Position numbers and translations under genes: made by a program. From the NCBI GenBank assembly GCA_905216045.1, contig CAJMSL010000012.1, forward strand, positions 1-26,668: a DNA stretch of 26,668 bases. The letters are read 5' to 3'. Below are positions 1 to 10,038 of this stretch, piece after piece. Origin of the DNA: an uncultured bacterium. GTDB lineage: Bacteria > Actinomycetota > Coriobacteriia > Coriobacteriales > Coriobacteriaceae. How positions within the stretch are numbered: the stretch's first letter is position 1; each line of letters begins with the position of its first letter. A model generated the notes under the pieces. That model had not been told where the DNA came from. It saw nothing but the letters and a program-made list of their open reading frames with translations, and did not search any database.

Positions 1-265
1 CAATCTTGAAGTCCTTTATCTTGACCTTGAACTCTTGATAGAGGGACGGGCTGTTGTAGTAGACGGTTCGAGTTCCGTCGGTGCACTCATCGGTCGTCTC
101 CCATTTGACGACGGGCTGGTCCGAGCTGGCTATCAGCAGTTCTGCTCCAAAAGCTATGGCATGGGTGATGACAACCAGCAATGCCCAGCCGACAAAGAGA
201 TAGAGAACCACATATGCAACGGGGTGTTTTGAGCGGATGTTTTGGAGCGCGTTGGGGGCATTCAT
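1..265 (-). CDS. Small single-pass membrane protein, 5' part only
   Basis: An open frame of 88 codons runs from an ATG at 265 down through the left edge of the window, so only the N-terminus is visible. It starts M-N-A-P-N-A-L-Q-N-I and has one strongly hydrophobic stretch at about residues 17-41, then a polar segment with Lys, Asp and Tyr. A ribosome binding site with a GGAGGT core lies at 271-277, ideally spaced from the ATG, and supports this start. It is transcribed divergently from ybaB. I do not recognise the family. The short cytoplasmic N-terminus, single membrane segment and presumed extracytoplasmic remainder are all that can be said. The gene is incomplete because the window ends, not because it is broken. 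Confidence 0.7.
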   Translation of the reverse strand, partial: MNAPNALQNIRSKHPVAYVVLYLFVGWALLVVITHAIAFGAELLIASSDQPVVKWETTDECTDGTRTVYYNSPSLYQEFKVKIKDFKI

Positions 266-407
266 GGGGCACCTCCAAATTACTATCTATGGCAATCAAA
301 TTATACCCTGCCGCCATGTGCGCCGCCTCGAGCAGCGGTTCGGCATTTAGCTATTTAGTGGCGCACATGAAATGCCGGATTCGGCTCTACTAGATTGAGT
401 GTGCGAT

Positions 408-442
408 ATTATGCAACCTTGCATAATTCGACCTTGCATAAT
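408..442. promoter_or_regulatory. TTGCATAAT inverted repeat plus third half-site
   Basis: ATTATGCAA at 408-416 and TTGCATAAT at 419-427 form a perfect 9-bp inverted repeat with a 2-bp spacer. A third TTGCATAAT in direct orientation is at 434-442. The same 9-mer recurs at 9803-9811 upstream of arcC1 and within a palindrome at 22736-22750 upstream of the sensor kinase. The arrangement is typical of a dimeric repressor or activator site, and CATAAT could also serve as a -10 element. Which protein binds it is unknown. Confidence 0.45.
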
Positions 443-523
443 CTTTGAGTGCGGTTTGTATTGGAGGACATGTATATCGACTGAGGTAACACGTCCGCCC
501 CGCTCTCTCGCCGCGCGCCGTGG

Positions 524-529
524 TACGAT
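524..529 (+). promoter_or_regulatory. Possible -10 element (TACGAT) for ybaB-recR
   Basis: TACGAT preceded by GG lies 75 bp before the ybaB start. Very similar GG-TAC(A/G)AT strings occur before nifJ (5557-5562) and before the UMF1 transporter (26062-26067). No good -35 hexamer is visible at standard spacing, so this is a weak call resting on the recurrence. Confidence 0.25.
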
Positions 530-604
530 TTTTGAGTTTGAAAGTCCCGCCGTGCTCCGGCTGCCCTTGCAGCTCGGCGTGCGGCCGCACGTAAAGGAGC
601 CATC

Positions 605-925
605 ATGGCCGGTATGAACATGCAGCAGATGATGAAGCAGGCTCGCAAGATGCAGGAGCAGCTTGCCGCCGCGCAGGAGAACCTCAAGTCCCAGACCGTC
701 GACGCCTCTGCCGGCGGCGGCATGGTCAAGGTGACCGTTAACGGCGAGATGGAGCTCGTCAACCTCACCATCGATCCCGATGCCCTCGATCCCGAGGACG
801 TCGATATGCTGCAGGATATGATCATGGCTGCCGTCAACGAGGCCGTCCGCGGCGTCAACGAGCTCGCCAACAAGCAGATGGGCGCCATCACCGGCGGCCT
901 CACCATCCCGGGCATGCCGTTCTAA
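605..925 (+). CDS. ybaB: YbaB/EbfC-family nucleoid-associated protein
   Basis: This encodes a 106-residue protein, the usual family length. The N-terminal helix rich in Met, Gln and Lys (M-N-M-Q-Q-M-M-K-Q-A) is followed by a central beta segment with V-K-V-T-V-N-G and L-T-I-D, and a C-terminal helix with A-V-N-E-A. These are the hallmarks of YbaB/EbfC. Family members form small dimers that bind DNA and coat the nucleoid. An AAGGAG ribosome binding site at 594-599 sets the start. recR begins 13 bp after the stop, the conserved ybaB-recR pairing seen across bacteria. The function of YbaB is established only as DNA binding; a link to recombination is inferred from the pairing. Confidence 0.93.
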   Translation: MAGMNMQQMMKQARKMQEQLAAAQENLKSQTVDASAGGGMVKVTVNGEMELVNLTIDPDALDPEDVDMLQDMIMAAVNEAVRGVNELANKQMGAITGGLTIPGMPF

Positions 926-938
926 GACACGCATATAT

Positions 939-1535
939 ATGAGTGCCAACCACAGTCTGCAAAAACTGCTCGATGAGCTGGGCCGTCTGCCGGGCATTGG
1001 TCCCAAGTCGGCCCAGCGCATCGCCTATTACCTGTTGGAGGCCGACGCCGAGGAGGCGCGCCGCCTGGCCGAGGCCATCCTGGAGGTCAAGCAGGAGGTC
1101 CACTTTTGCAGCCGCTGCTTTAACTACGCCACGGCCGACGAGTGCTCCATCTGCCAGGACCCGATGCGCGATACCACTCGCATTTGCGTGGTGGGCGAGC
1201 CGCGCGATGTCCAGGCGATCGAGCGCACGGGCAGCTACCACGGCCTCTACCACGTATTGGGCGGCGTGATTAGTCCCATGGACAAGATTGGCCCCGAGCA
1301 GCTGCACATTCGAGAGCTGCTGGCACGCTTGGGCCACGAGGACATCCACGAGGTCATCATCGCCACCAACCCCAATATTGAGGGCGAGACCACGGCGAGC
1401 TATCTGGCCCGTACCATCAAGCCGTTGGGCGTCGAGGTGTCGCGTCTGGCAAGCGGCCTTCCCGTGGGCGGCGACTTGGAGTATGCCGACGAGCTTACGC
1501 TTGGCCGCGCCATCGAGGCCCGCCGCGCGATTTAG
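939..1535 (+). CDS. recR: Recombination mediator RecR
   Basis: This encodes a 198-residue protein, the typical RecR length. It begins with the family signature L-L-D-E-L-G-R-L-P-G-I-G-P-K-S-A-Q-R (residues 10-27), the helix-hairpin-helix region. Next is a four-cysteine zinc finger (Cys57, Cys60, Cys69, Cys72), then a Toprim domain with E87 in V-V-G-E-P and the later A-T-N-P-N-I-E-G-E-T segment. RecR acts with RecO and RecF to load RecA onto SSB-coated single-stranded DNA at gaps. No strong ribosome binding site precedes the ATG, so translation may be coupled to ybaB 13 bp upstream. A hairpin at 1571-1604 probably ends the transcript. Confidence 0.96.
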   Translation: MSANHSLQKLLDELGRLPGIGPKSAQRIAYYLLEADAEEARRLAEAILEVKQEVHFCSRCFNYATADECSICQDPMRDTTRICVVGEPRDVQAIERTGSYHGLYHVLGGVISPMDKIGPEQLHIRELLARLGHEDIHEVIIATNPNIEGETTASYLARTIKPLGVEVSRLASGLPVGGDLEYADELTLGRAIEARRAI

Positions 1536-1570
1536 GTGGCGAGCCTGCTCCTGCCGTATGTTTTCCTCGC

Positions 1571-1604
1571 GACGCACGGGGTAGTCATAATTTCCCCGTG
1601 CGAC
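1571..1604 (+). terminator. Hairpin downstream of recR
   Basis: CGCACGGGG at 1573-1581 pairs perfectly with CCCCGTGCG at 1594-1602 (9 bp, 12-nt loop). It lies 37 bp after the recR stop. There is no T-run directly after the stem, so it may be an inefficient terminator or an RNA-end stabiliser. A small TTGTTG/CAACAA repeat follows at about 1612-1625. Confidence 0.5.
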
Positions 1605-1740
1605 TGTGAGTTTGTTGTGCAACAAAGATGCTTCGTATCCGCTTATCGCATGGATGCTTCCGCTCGCATCCTTAATTTGTCCATTCGTTGCGCAACCTTT
1701 TTGGTTCGCTGATACACTCAAATATGGATTCGAATGAATG

Positions 1741-1765
1741 CGCCGCTCCCGAGCGGCGTGTTTTT
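1741..1765 (+). terminator. Terminator-like hairpin directly before a ribosome binding site
   Basis: CGCCGCTC (1741-1748) and GAGCGGCG (1751-1758) are perfect complements, followed by TG and five T at 1761-1765. The GGAGGAG ribosome binding site of the next gene starts only 4 bp later, at 1769. The structure is therefore either the last terminator of the ybaB-recR unit, or an attenuator in the leader of the membrane protein-kinase-FHA operon. Which one depends on where transcription starts; no clear promoter lies between 1766 and 1781. Confidence 0.55.
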
Positions 1766-1780
1766 GTTGGAGGAGAACGC

Positions 1781-2686
1781 ATGCGGCCCGGTGGCACTCA
1801 GACAAAGCGCGGCGCCGCGGTGCGCATACGACGCCGGCTGGGCTTGGCGCCGCGGGCGTACGCACTGCTATCGTGCTCGCTGGTACTGGTCATAGCTGGC
1901 GTTTCTGCCTATGGCATGACCGTGCCGTCCATGATGCAGGCGCATGCCGCACGCGAACCGCGCGTGGGGCATGAGATCAAAAGCGATCTGGGCACCACGA
2001 CTGGATATGCTTGGGCAAGTGTGGTCGGGCATATTGTGTTTGGCACCGACGATGCGGACGGCGCCGAGGCCCCGGACAACGAAGTCACGCTTGCCAATGG
2101 CAAAACCATCGTGCTCACCAACACCAAGATCATCGATCGATTGTCCAACAATAGCGTGGCGGCAACGGTGAATAAGGTCGAGCAGCAAAAGGAGCAGGAC
2201 GCCCAGCAGTCCGGAAAGCCCGGTAGCTCGGATACTTCTGGCTCCGGCTCGGATTCATCGAGTTCGGGCGGCGGCTCTGGGTCGGGTTCCTCTACCGGAG
2301 GGCCTGGAAACGGCGGCTCGACGGGCGGCAACACTGACAACGATGCAAACTCCGGCGGCCTTTCCGCTGCTGATGAAGAGAGCATTCACAGTTGGCTTGT
2401 GACCAAGTACAACATGCTCGACGGCTATGTTTCTCGTGCCAATGACGTGGTCTCGACCTATAACTCTACGGGAGATCCCAGGCCGTGCGACAGCCTGGTC
2501 GGGGAGATGTTTGTCATTCGAGCCGAGTTCGGTCGTCAGACATTCTCGCCCCGGTCAAGGTGGTATCAGCAGTATGCCAATCTGTGGGGCTGTTACACCA
2601 ACCTATGTCAATGGGTCGGCCATTACGGCGATGATGACGTCGCGCTCGGTAACTTCAACAATAACGTGGCGGCGCTTGCCCTATGA
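1781..2686 (+). CDS. Single-pass membrane protein with Ser/Gly linker, first gene of kinase-FHA module
   Basis: This encodes a 301-residue protein of unknown family. Residues 1-25 are very basic (cytoplasmic), and about 26-46 form one transmembrane helix. A small extracytoplasmic segment follows (about 60-135, with V-T-L-A-N-G-K-T-I-V-L). Residues 144-192 are an almost pure Ser/Gly/Asp/Asn linker, and 195-301 form a predicted helical C-terminal domain with three Cys (236, 271, 276) and many Trp/Tyr. I chose the ATG at 1781 because GGAGGAG at 1769-1775 precedes it. An in-frame ATG at 1688 would put the terminator hairpin inside the coding region and has no ribosome binding site. The stop overlaps the kinase start by four bases (ATGA), implying translational coupling. 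It may be a sensor or cell-wall-facing partner of the kinase; that is inference. Confidence 0.75.
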   Translation: MRPGGTQTKRGAAVRIRRRLGLAPRAYALLSCSLVLVIAGVSAYGMTVPSMMQAHAAREPRVGHEIKSDLGTTTGYAWASVVGHIVFGTDDADGAEAPDNEVTLANGKTIVLTNTKIIDRLSNNSVAATVNKVEQQKEQDAQQSGKPGSSDTSGSGSDSSSSGGGSGSGSSTGGPGNGGSTGGNTDNDANSGGLSAADEESIHSWLVTKYNMLDGYVSRANDVVSTYNSTGDPRPCDSLVGEMFVIRAEFGRQTFSPRSRWYQQYANLWGCYTNLCQWVGHYGDDDVALGNFNNNVAALAL

Positions 2687-4527
2687 TGACCGATCTTGCA
2701 TCCACCACACCACAATCGCTCGGTCGCGATCCCATGGTCGGCCTGCGCCTGGCGCGTGTCGACGGGTTTGAGCCGGCCATTGCGCTCGGTCAGGACGAAC
2801 TGCCTGCCTATCTGCGTCGTTTTACGATACTGTTTGCCGACGATGCCACCATGCGCCGTGGCGGTATCGGCCGCGTGACGCGTGCTGTCAACGCCCAAGG
2901 CGAGGACGTAGCACTCAAACAGCTCATCTTGCCGACGCGCGATGAGTTTGACGACGATGCCGCCCATGAGTCGCTGGTCGCCAAGTTCAAAGCGGCATTT
3001 CGCGAGGAATATGAATGCCATCGCGCCCTTTCGGGCCTTAAGGGCTTTCCCCGCCTCTATGGCTGGGGCGAGGTTGATGGTGTGCCTGCAATTGTCATGG
3101 AATGGGTCGAGGGCGAGACGCTCGCCCGCTTGCGTTCGCGACTCGCCGTGGACGATGCCGGACGCCTGTCGCCGCTTGTGGCGGCGCGTCTGGGTCGCGA
3201 CCTGTTCGATCTGCTCTGCCGTATGAGCCTGGTGGGTGAGGGCTTTGTCCATCGCGATATCTCGCCCGCTAATATTATGGTGCGCACGGCGCGTCTACCG
3301 CTTGACCGGCAGCTTGCCGAGGGCACCTTTGACCTGTGCCTGATCGACTTTGGCTCGTCGCTGGCGCTTGAGCCTGCGTCGGCCGTGGCCGGTACCGGCG
3401 GCAAGGCATCCTTTACCGAGCGCTATGCCACGCTGCGTCGCGCGACGGTTGCCTATGCCCCGCCCGAGATGCTCACCGACGATATTCCCGATCTGCGCGC
3501 TTTGCGTATGTCGCCGGCGATCGACGTCTATGCCGCGGCAAGCACGGTTTACGAGCTCATTGCCGGCGTCGCGCCATACGAAGCCGCGCCGAGCACTTCG
3601 GGCACCTCGGGTTCGCGCAAAAAGACGCGCGACATCGCGAGCCCCTACCGTCTCAAGATGGACACGCGGCCCGACTATCCCATTGGTGCCCATGCGCCCG
3701 GTTGTGATTTGACTCAGCTGCTTCGTCGTGAGCCCGATGTGGCGCTCGCCGCGGCCGAGCAGGCCCAGCAGCTAGGGCTTGAGCCGGATTCCGAAGAGCT
3801 ACGCGATGCGCTGGCGTTTGTCGATGCCCAGCTGTTCGACGTGGTGATGGCCTGTCTGTCCAGCCATCAAAAGGATCGTCCCGAGCCGGCGGCGGTCGAG
3901 GCGGCGCTCTCGGCGTTTTGTGACCACTATGCGCAAAATGTCGGCCGTTCGCTCCGCGGCGAGCCGCTCACGCCGTGCCCCATGGATGCGTCTGGCCGCG
4001 CGGTTCGTCGCGCGCTGATGGTCGGCGCGACGGTCGTCTGTGGCGTGGTTTGGGCTGTGATCGTGGTTTCGGCCGCGCTGCTGGCGTCGGGCGCTCGCGT
4101 GACGGCGACTTTGGGATCGCTCGTGTGGTCTGGGTCGCTACCGGGTATTATTGCCGCACTGGCGTTGGCACTGCCAGGCATAGCCGGCGTTGCCGCGGGG
4201 GCGCTTGCGCGCGATCGGCGCTCGGGCTTCCTGCAGGGTGTGCTTGCGCTTTCTGCCTGCGAGGTTCCGGTGCTGGTTGTGGCTGCATGTAGCGTATTTT
4301 CCCAACGCGCCGTGATGGGCGGCCTTGTTGCCGCTCTGGTTGCAACCTATACGCTTACGTGGTTTTTGCTTGCGATGGGCTTTGCCTTTGAACTTCCCGT
4401 TTCGGCACCGCGACGCACAAAAGCCCAGATGGCGACTCCGCTTGCCGGTGGAGCCGCAGCTGCCCGTACTTTTGGCGGACCTGTCGAAGTATCGTCCGAT
4501 TCTATTTCTACGACCAAGGAGGCCTAG
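2683..4527 (+). CDS. Membrane-anchored Ser/Thr protein kinase
   Basis: This encodes a 614-residue protein with an N-terminal Hanks-type kinase domain (about 45-415) and a C-terminal membrane domain. Visible kinase elements are the glycine loop R-R-G-G-I-G-R (58-64), the ATP-binding Lys79 in V-A-L-K, the catalytic loop H-R-D-I-S-P-A-N (190-197), D-F-G (222-224) and A-P-P-E (259-262). The Lys usual in HRDLKPEN is Ser, as in a number of bacterial kinases. There is a 100-residue stretch rich in Pro and charged residues after the D-V-Y-A helix. Four hydrophobic segments at about 444-468, 484-506, 517-540 and 543-568 suggest a membrane anchor rather than the PASTA repeats of PknB. It overlaps the upstream gene by ATGA, and its end carries the AGGAGG ribosome binding site of the FHA gene. 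Its substrate is probably the FHA protein or a partner of it; that is inference. Confidence 0.88.
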   Translation: MMTDLASTTPQSLGRDPMVGLRLARVDGFEPAIALGQDELPAYLRRFTILFADDATMRRGGIGRVTRAVNAQGEDVALKQLILPTRDEFDDDAAHESLVAKFKAAFREEYECHRALSGLKGFPRLYGWGEVDGVPAIVMEWVEGETLARLRSRLAVDDAGRLSPLVAARLGRDLFDLLCRMSLVGEGFVHRDISPANIMVRTARLPLDRQLAEGTFDLCLIDFGSSLALEPASAVAGTGGKASFTERYATLRRATVAYAPPEMLTDDIPDLRALRMSPAIDVYAAASTVYELIAGVAPYEAAPSTSGTSGSRKKTRDIASPYRLKMDTRPDYPIGAHAPGCDLTQLLRREPDVALAAAEQAQQLGLEPDSEELRDALAFVDAQLFDVVMACLSSHQKDRPEPAAVEAALSAFCDHYAQNVGRSLRGEPLTPCPMDASGRAVRRALMVGATVVCGVVWAVIVVSAALLASGARVTATLGSLVWSGSLPGIIAALALALPGIAGVAAGALARDRRSGFLQGVLALSACEVPVLVVAACSVFSQRAVMGGLVAALVATYTLTWFLLAMGFAFELPVSAPRRTKAQMATPLAGGAAAARTFGGPVEVSSDSISTTKEA

Positions 4528-4530
4528 GTC

Positions 4531-5469
4531 ATGGCATCTCAAGTTGAGCTCACCCCATGCGGGGCCATGTTTGACATCTTTAAGCGCGCGGCGCATCTGA
4601 GCCATATCGAGCTGTGCGGCCTGGTGCTTTCGTCCCGTCCGCTCGCCGACGGCCGCAGCCCGCAGAGCCGAGCCGCCGATCGCTCTTGGGTTTCCCGCTT
4701 TATCGTTCGCGCGCCGGTCGGCACGCTTCAGCAGCGCTACTTTGCCGAATACGGTACCTCGGCTGCGCGTATTATGTCGCAACTGGCCCTGCGCCAGCGC
4801 AATCCCATGGACTCCACGGCTGTGATCAATATGGTGTGCGGTCCTGCAGGTGAACCGATGGTACGCGCGCTCGAAGAGTGCCACCAAGACACGAATCTCT
4901 ATCGCAACGCGCTCGATCGCCTGTCCCAGGCGGCAGAACTCATGCCTGCCGAGCGCGCCGAGGCCGTGCTGGTGCTGTTTGTCGCCGTCGGCTGTTCGGC
5001 GGATGTGCGGTCCTCGGTGAACTATGCTATCGACTACGCGCACGCGACCTGTGGCGGAGGCACCTCCACGCCGCGTTCGCTTGGCATCTCGATGACCGCG
5101 GGCGAACGCGAACCCGCCCCGGCGCACCCCTTGGGCTTGCTGCGCGTACAAAACAGTTTTGTCGTGAGCGCCCCGCGCTGGATTCAGCCGAGTGAGCAGG
5201 GTGTTGAGATTGGCGCGCTGGCCACTGGTGAGGGCGATATTACCGACGTCGGCGACGATGTCTCGGCCCGCCATGCCCATATCTGGTGCGATGCTCAAAA
5301 TATCTGGCACGTCGAGGACTTGTCGTCCACCAACGGAACCGTGGTGGTAAACGGGGCCACGCGCGTCTGCATTCAGGTCGAGCCCGGCCGTTCCGCCCAA
5401 CTCAATCCCGGCGACGAGCTCAAGCTCGGCGAATCCACTACCTACGCCATCCTCTTCGGTGCCCTCTAG
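4531..5469 (+). CDS. FHA-domain protein paired with Ser/Thr kinase
   Basis: This encodes a 312-residue protein with a C-terminal forkhead-associated domain at about 223-310: E-I-G, V-S-A-R-H-A-H-I (244-251), then D-L-S-S-T-N-G-T (263-270) and L-N-P-G-D-E-L-K-L-G. FHA domains bind phosphothreonine peptides. The Arg that usually follows the first Gly of the fold is Ala229 here, which could weaken or change phosphopeptide binding. Residues 1-190 are helical, contain scattered Cys, and match no family I know. There is no signal peptide or membrane segment, so it should be cytoplasmic. AGGAGG at about 4517-4522 overlaps the end of the kinase gene, and only 3 bp separate the genes. Kinase-FHA adjacency is a standard actinobacterial signalling arrangement, so the kinase is the likely source of the phosphothreonine ligand. 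Confidence 0.87.
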   Translation: MASQVELTPCGAMFDIFKRAAHLSHIELCGLVLSSRPLADGRSPQSRAADRSWVSRFIVRAPVGTLQQRYFAEYGTSAARIMSQLALRQRNPMDSTAVINMVCGPAGEPMVRALEECHQDTNLYRNALDRLSQAAELMPAERAEAVLVLFVAVGCSADVRSSVNYAIDYAHATCGGGTSTPRSLGISMTAGEREPAPAHPLGLLRVQNSFVVSAPRWIQPSEQGVEIGALATGEGDITDVGDDVSARHAHIWCDAQNIWHVEDLSSTNGTVVVNGATRVCIQVEPGRSAQLNPGDELKLGESTTYAILFGAL

Positions 5470-5843
5470 CCAGTCCTGCCAAATGATCCCGGCAGTCATC
5501 CAAGGTAAACCTTTACCGCCCGCCTATATTTGTCGAAATTACACTGAACGGCGGGGTACAATAAGCCCGCATGCGGATTTCCGTTGCGGGCGCTTCCCAT
5601 CGCCGGGGCGTGCCCGGGAGCATCCGGCATGCGGCCTTTGCGGCGCTCGGTCATGTGCAGGACGGGCGGTCGGGTCTGTGGGGCGCACCAGCTGTCCCTC
5701 GCCTCGGCATGTCTTCTCTCCACGCCACGTACCTGCTGCTGAGCCTGCCTGCCAGATGATTGGAAGCAACAGCGTAAATCCCATCACGCCAACATCCCGG
5801 CGATCGCCGGGGCCTGTATACCTATATGAGAGGAGAGGGGTAT
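5470..5843 (+). other. Long GC-rich leader upstream of nifJ
   Basis: These 374 bp hold no supported gene. A candidate -10 (TACAAT) is at 5557-5562. Just after it a strong hairpin pairs 5565-5571 with 5585-5591, with an inner CGGA/TCCG stem. A perfect 16-bp palindrome CCCGGCGATCGCCGGG lies at 5796-5811, 17 bp before the nifJ ribosome binding site. If transcription starts near 5570 the untranslated leader would be about 270 nt and highly structured. I compared it by eye with TPP, cobalamin and SRP RNA motifs and found no match. Confidence 0.4.
5557..5562 (+). promoter_or_regulatory. Possible -10 element (TACAAT) for nifJ
   Basis: TACAAT preceded by GGGG resembles the strings before ybaB and the UMF1 transporter. 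No clear -35 sits 16-18 bp upstream. It is the best promoter candidate between the FHA gene and nifJ. Confidence 0.3.
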
Positions 5844-9383
<3,540 letters not shown>

Positions 9384-9393
9384 GTCTCCCACC

Positions 9394-9518
9394 GCAGGAT
9401 CTGAGGGCTGACCTTCGCGGACGTCCTCGGACATGAAAGAACCCCCGCTGCGCACTACGTGCGGCGGGGGTTCTTTCGTCCTGCGGAATGTCCGCGAAGG
9501 TCAGCCCTCAGATCCTGC
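9394..9518. terminator. Nested large inverted repeat, terminator of nifJ
   Basis: The outer arms 9394-9422 and 9490-9518 are perfect 29-bp complements. Inside them, 9435-9448 and 9464-9477 form a perfect 14-bp stem (GAAAGAACCCCCGC with its complement), and inside that CGCAC/GTGCG (9451-9455/9459-9463) forms a third stem with a 3-nt loop. The inner stem ends in TTCTTTC on the plus strand and reads GAAAGAA on the other, so it should terminate transcription in both directions. It begins 11 bp after the nifJ stop. An ordinary terminator needs only the inner stem, so the 29-bp outer arms are unusual. Confidence 0.8.
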
Positions 9519-10038
9519 TACGACTACGTCCTCGGATTGTGTGGGCGGATGAAGGACATGGTTGGTCGGGTATTCCGTCCCCTTCGCTGTTTCGCGGCTT
9601 TGCCGCGAAACCTCGCGCCACTTTGGGGATGGATGGGGGACTTGGCTGTTGCCGCCTTTTCGGAGCTCTTCTTTATTCCTTTTGCTGGATGAAAAGCCCC
9701 TTGTTTTTGCAGGGGTGCATACTCGACTTATAAGTGCATAGAATCTCGTATAGTGCGAGTAAGATTTTACGCTGTCCGTTTTGTGTTTAGCAGAGATGTA
9801 GTTTGCATAATCCGACATAATCCTCGCTGCATTTAAATAAAGTTGCACGTAAATGACGTAGATATGCTTGAGCTGGAGTTCTGTACGCTGAGCGGATAAA
9901 AACGACCGTTCACCGTTCAACTATTTTCAAAATGAATAAAATGAGCGATAAAGAGAATATAAACCTTAATAAACTCGCGTATTGCACGGGCGCGGGTTAT
10001 TAATGGGTTGTAGGCCTTTTACAGAAAGGATTCCAGCA
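9519..10038 (+). other. AT-rich regulatory region upstream of arcC1
   Basis: These 520 bp lack a supported gene. A 10-bp hairpin GTTTCGCGGC/GCCGCGAAAC with a TTT loop lies at 9589-9611. From about 9650 the base composition turns AT-rich, unlike the flanking genes. TTGCATAAT occurs at 9803-9811, followed by another CATAAT at 9816-9821. ACCGTTC is repeated head to tail at 9905-9918. The region looks like a promoter with several binding sites, as expected for an arginine- or oxygen-controlled gene, but no single site can be assigned to a known regulator. Confidence 0.45.

Larger units (their letters stand above)
266..604. other. Divergent intergenic region with repeat operator and ybaB promoter region
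   Basis: These 339 bp separate the minus-strand membrane protein from ybaB and contain no convincing gene; short open frames here lack ribosome binding sites. The recognisable parts are the TTGCATAAT repeat cluster at 408-442, a possible -10 element TACGAT at 524-529, and a GC-rich potential hairpin (GCTGC/GCAGC core) around 556-580 just before the ybaB ribosome binding site. In many bacteria dnaX lies directly upstream of ybaB-recR. It is absent here, so this region probably carries the pair's own promoter. Confidence 0.5.

Noticed and set aside
545..600. An SRP (4.5S) RNA gene near ybaB-recR
   Set aside because: A hairpin is possible, but the conserved SRP RNA loop sequence is absent.
1688..1780. 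An upstream start adding 31 residues to the membrane protein of the kinase module
   Set aside because: It has no ribosome binding site and would place the terminator-like hairpin inside the coding region; the ATG at 1781 has GGAGGAG.
5563..5830. A known riboswitch in the nifJ leader
   Set aside because: No TPP, cobalamin or other consensus core could be recognised by eye; only generic hairpins are present.
9905..9918. Tandem ACCGTTC as LytTR binding sites upstream of arcC1
   Set aside because: The strings partly resemble LytTR half-sites, but they are contiguous, while LytTR sites need about 12-13 bp between 9-bp repeats.
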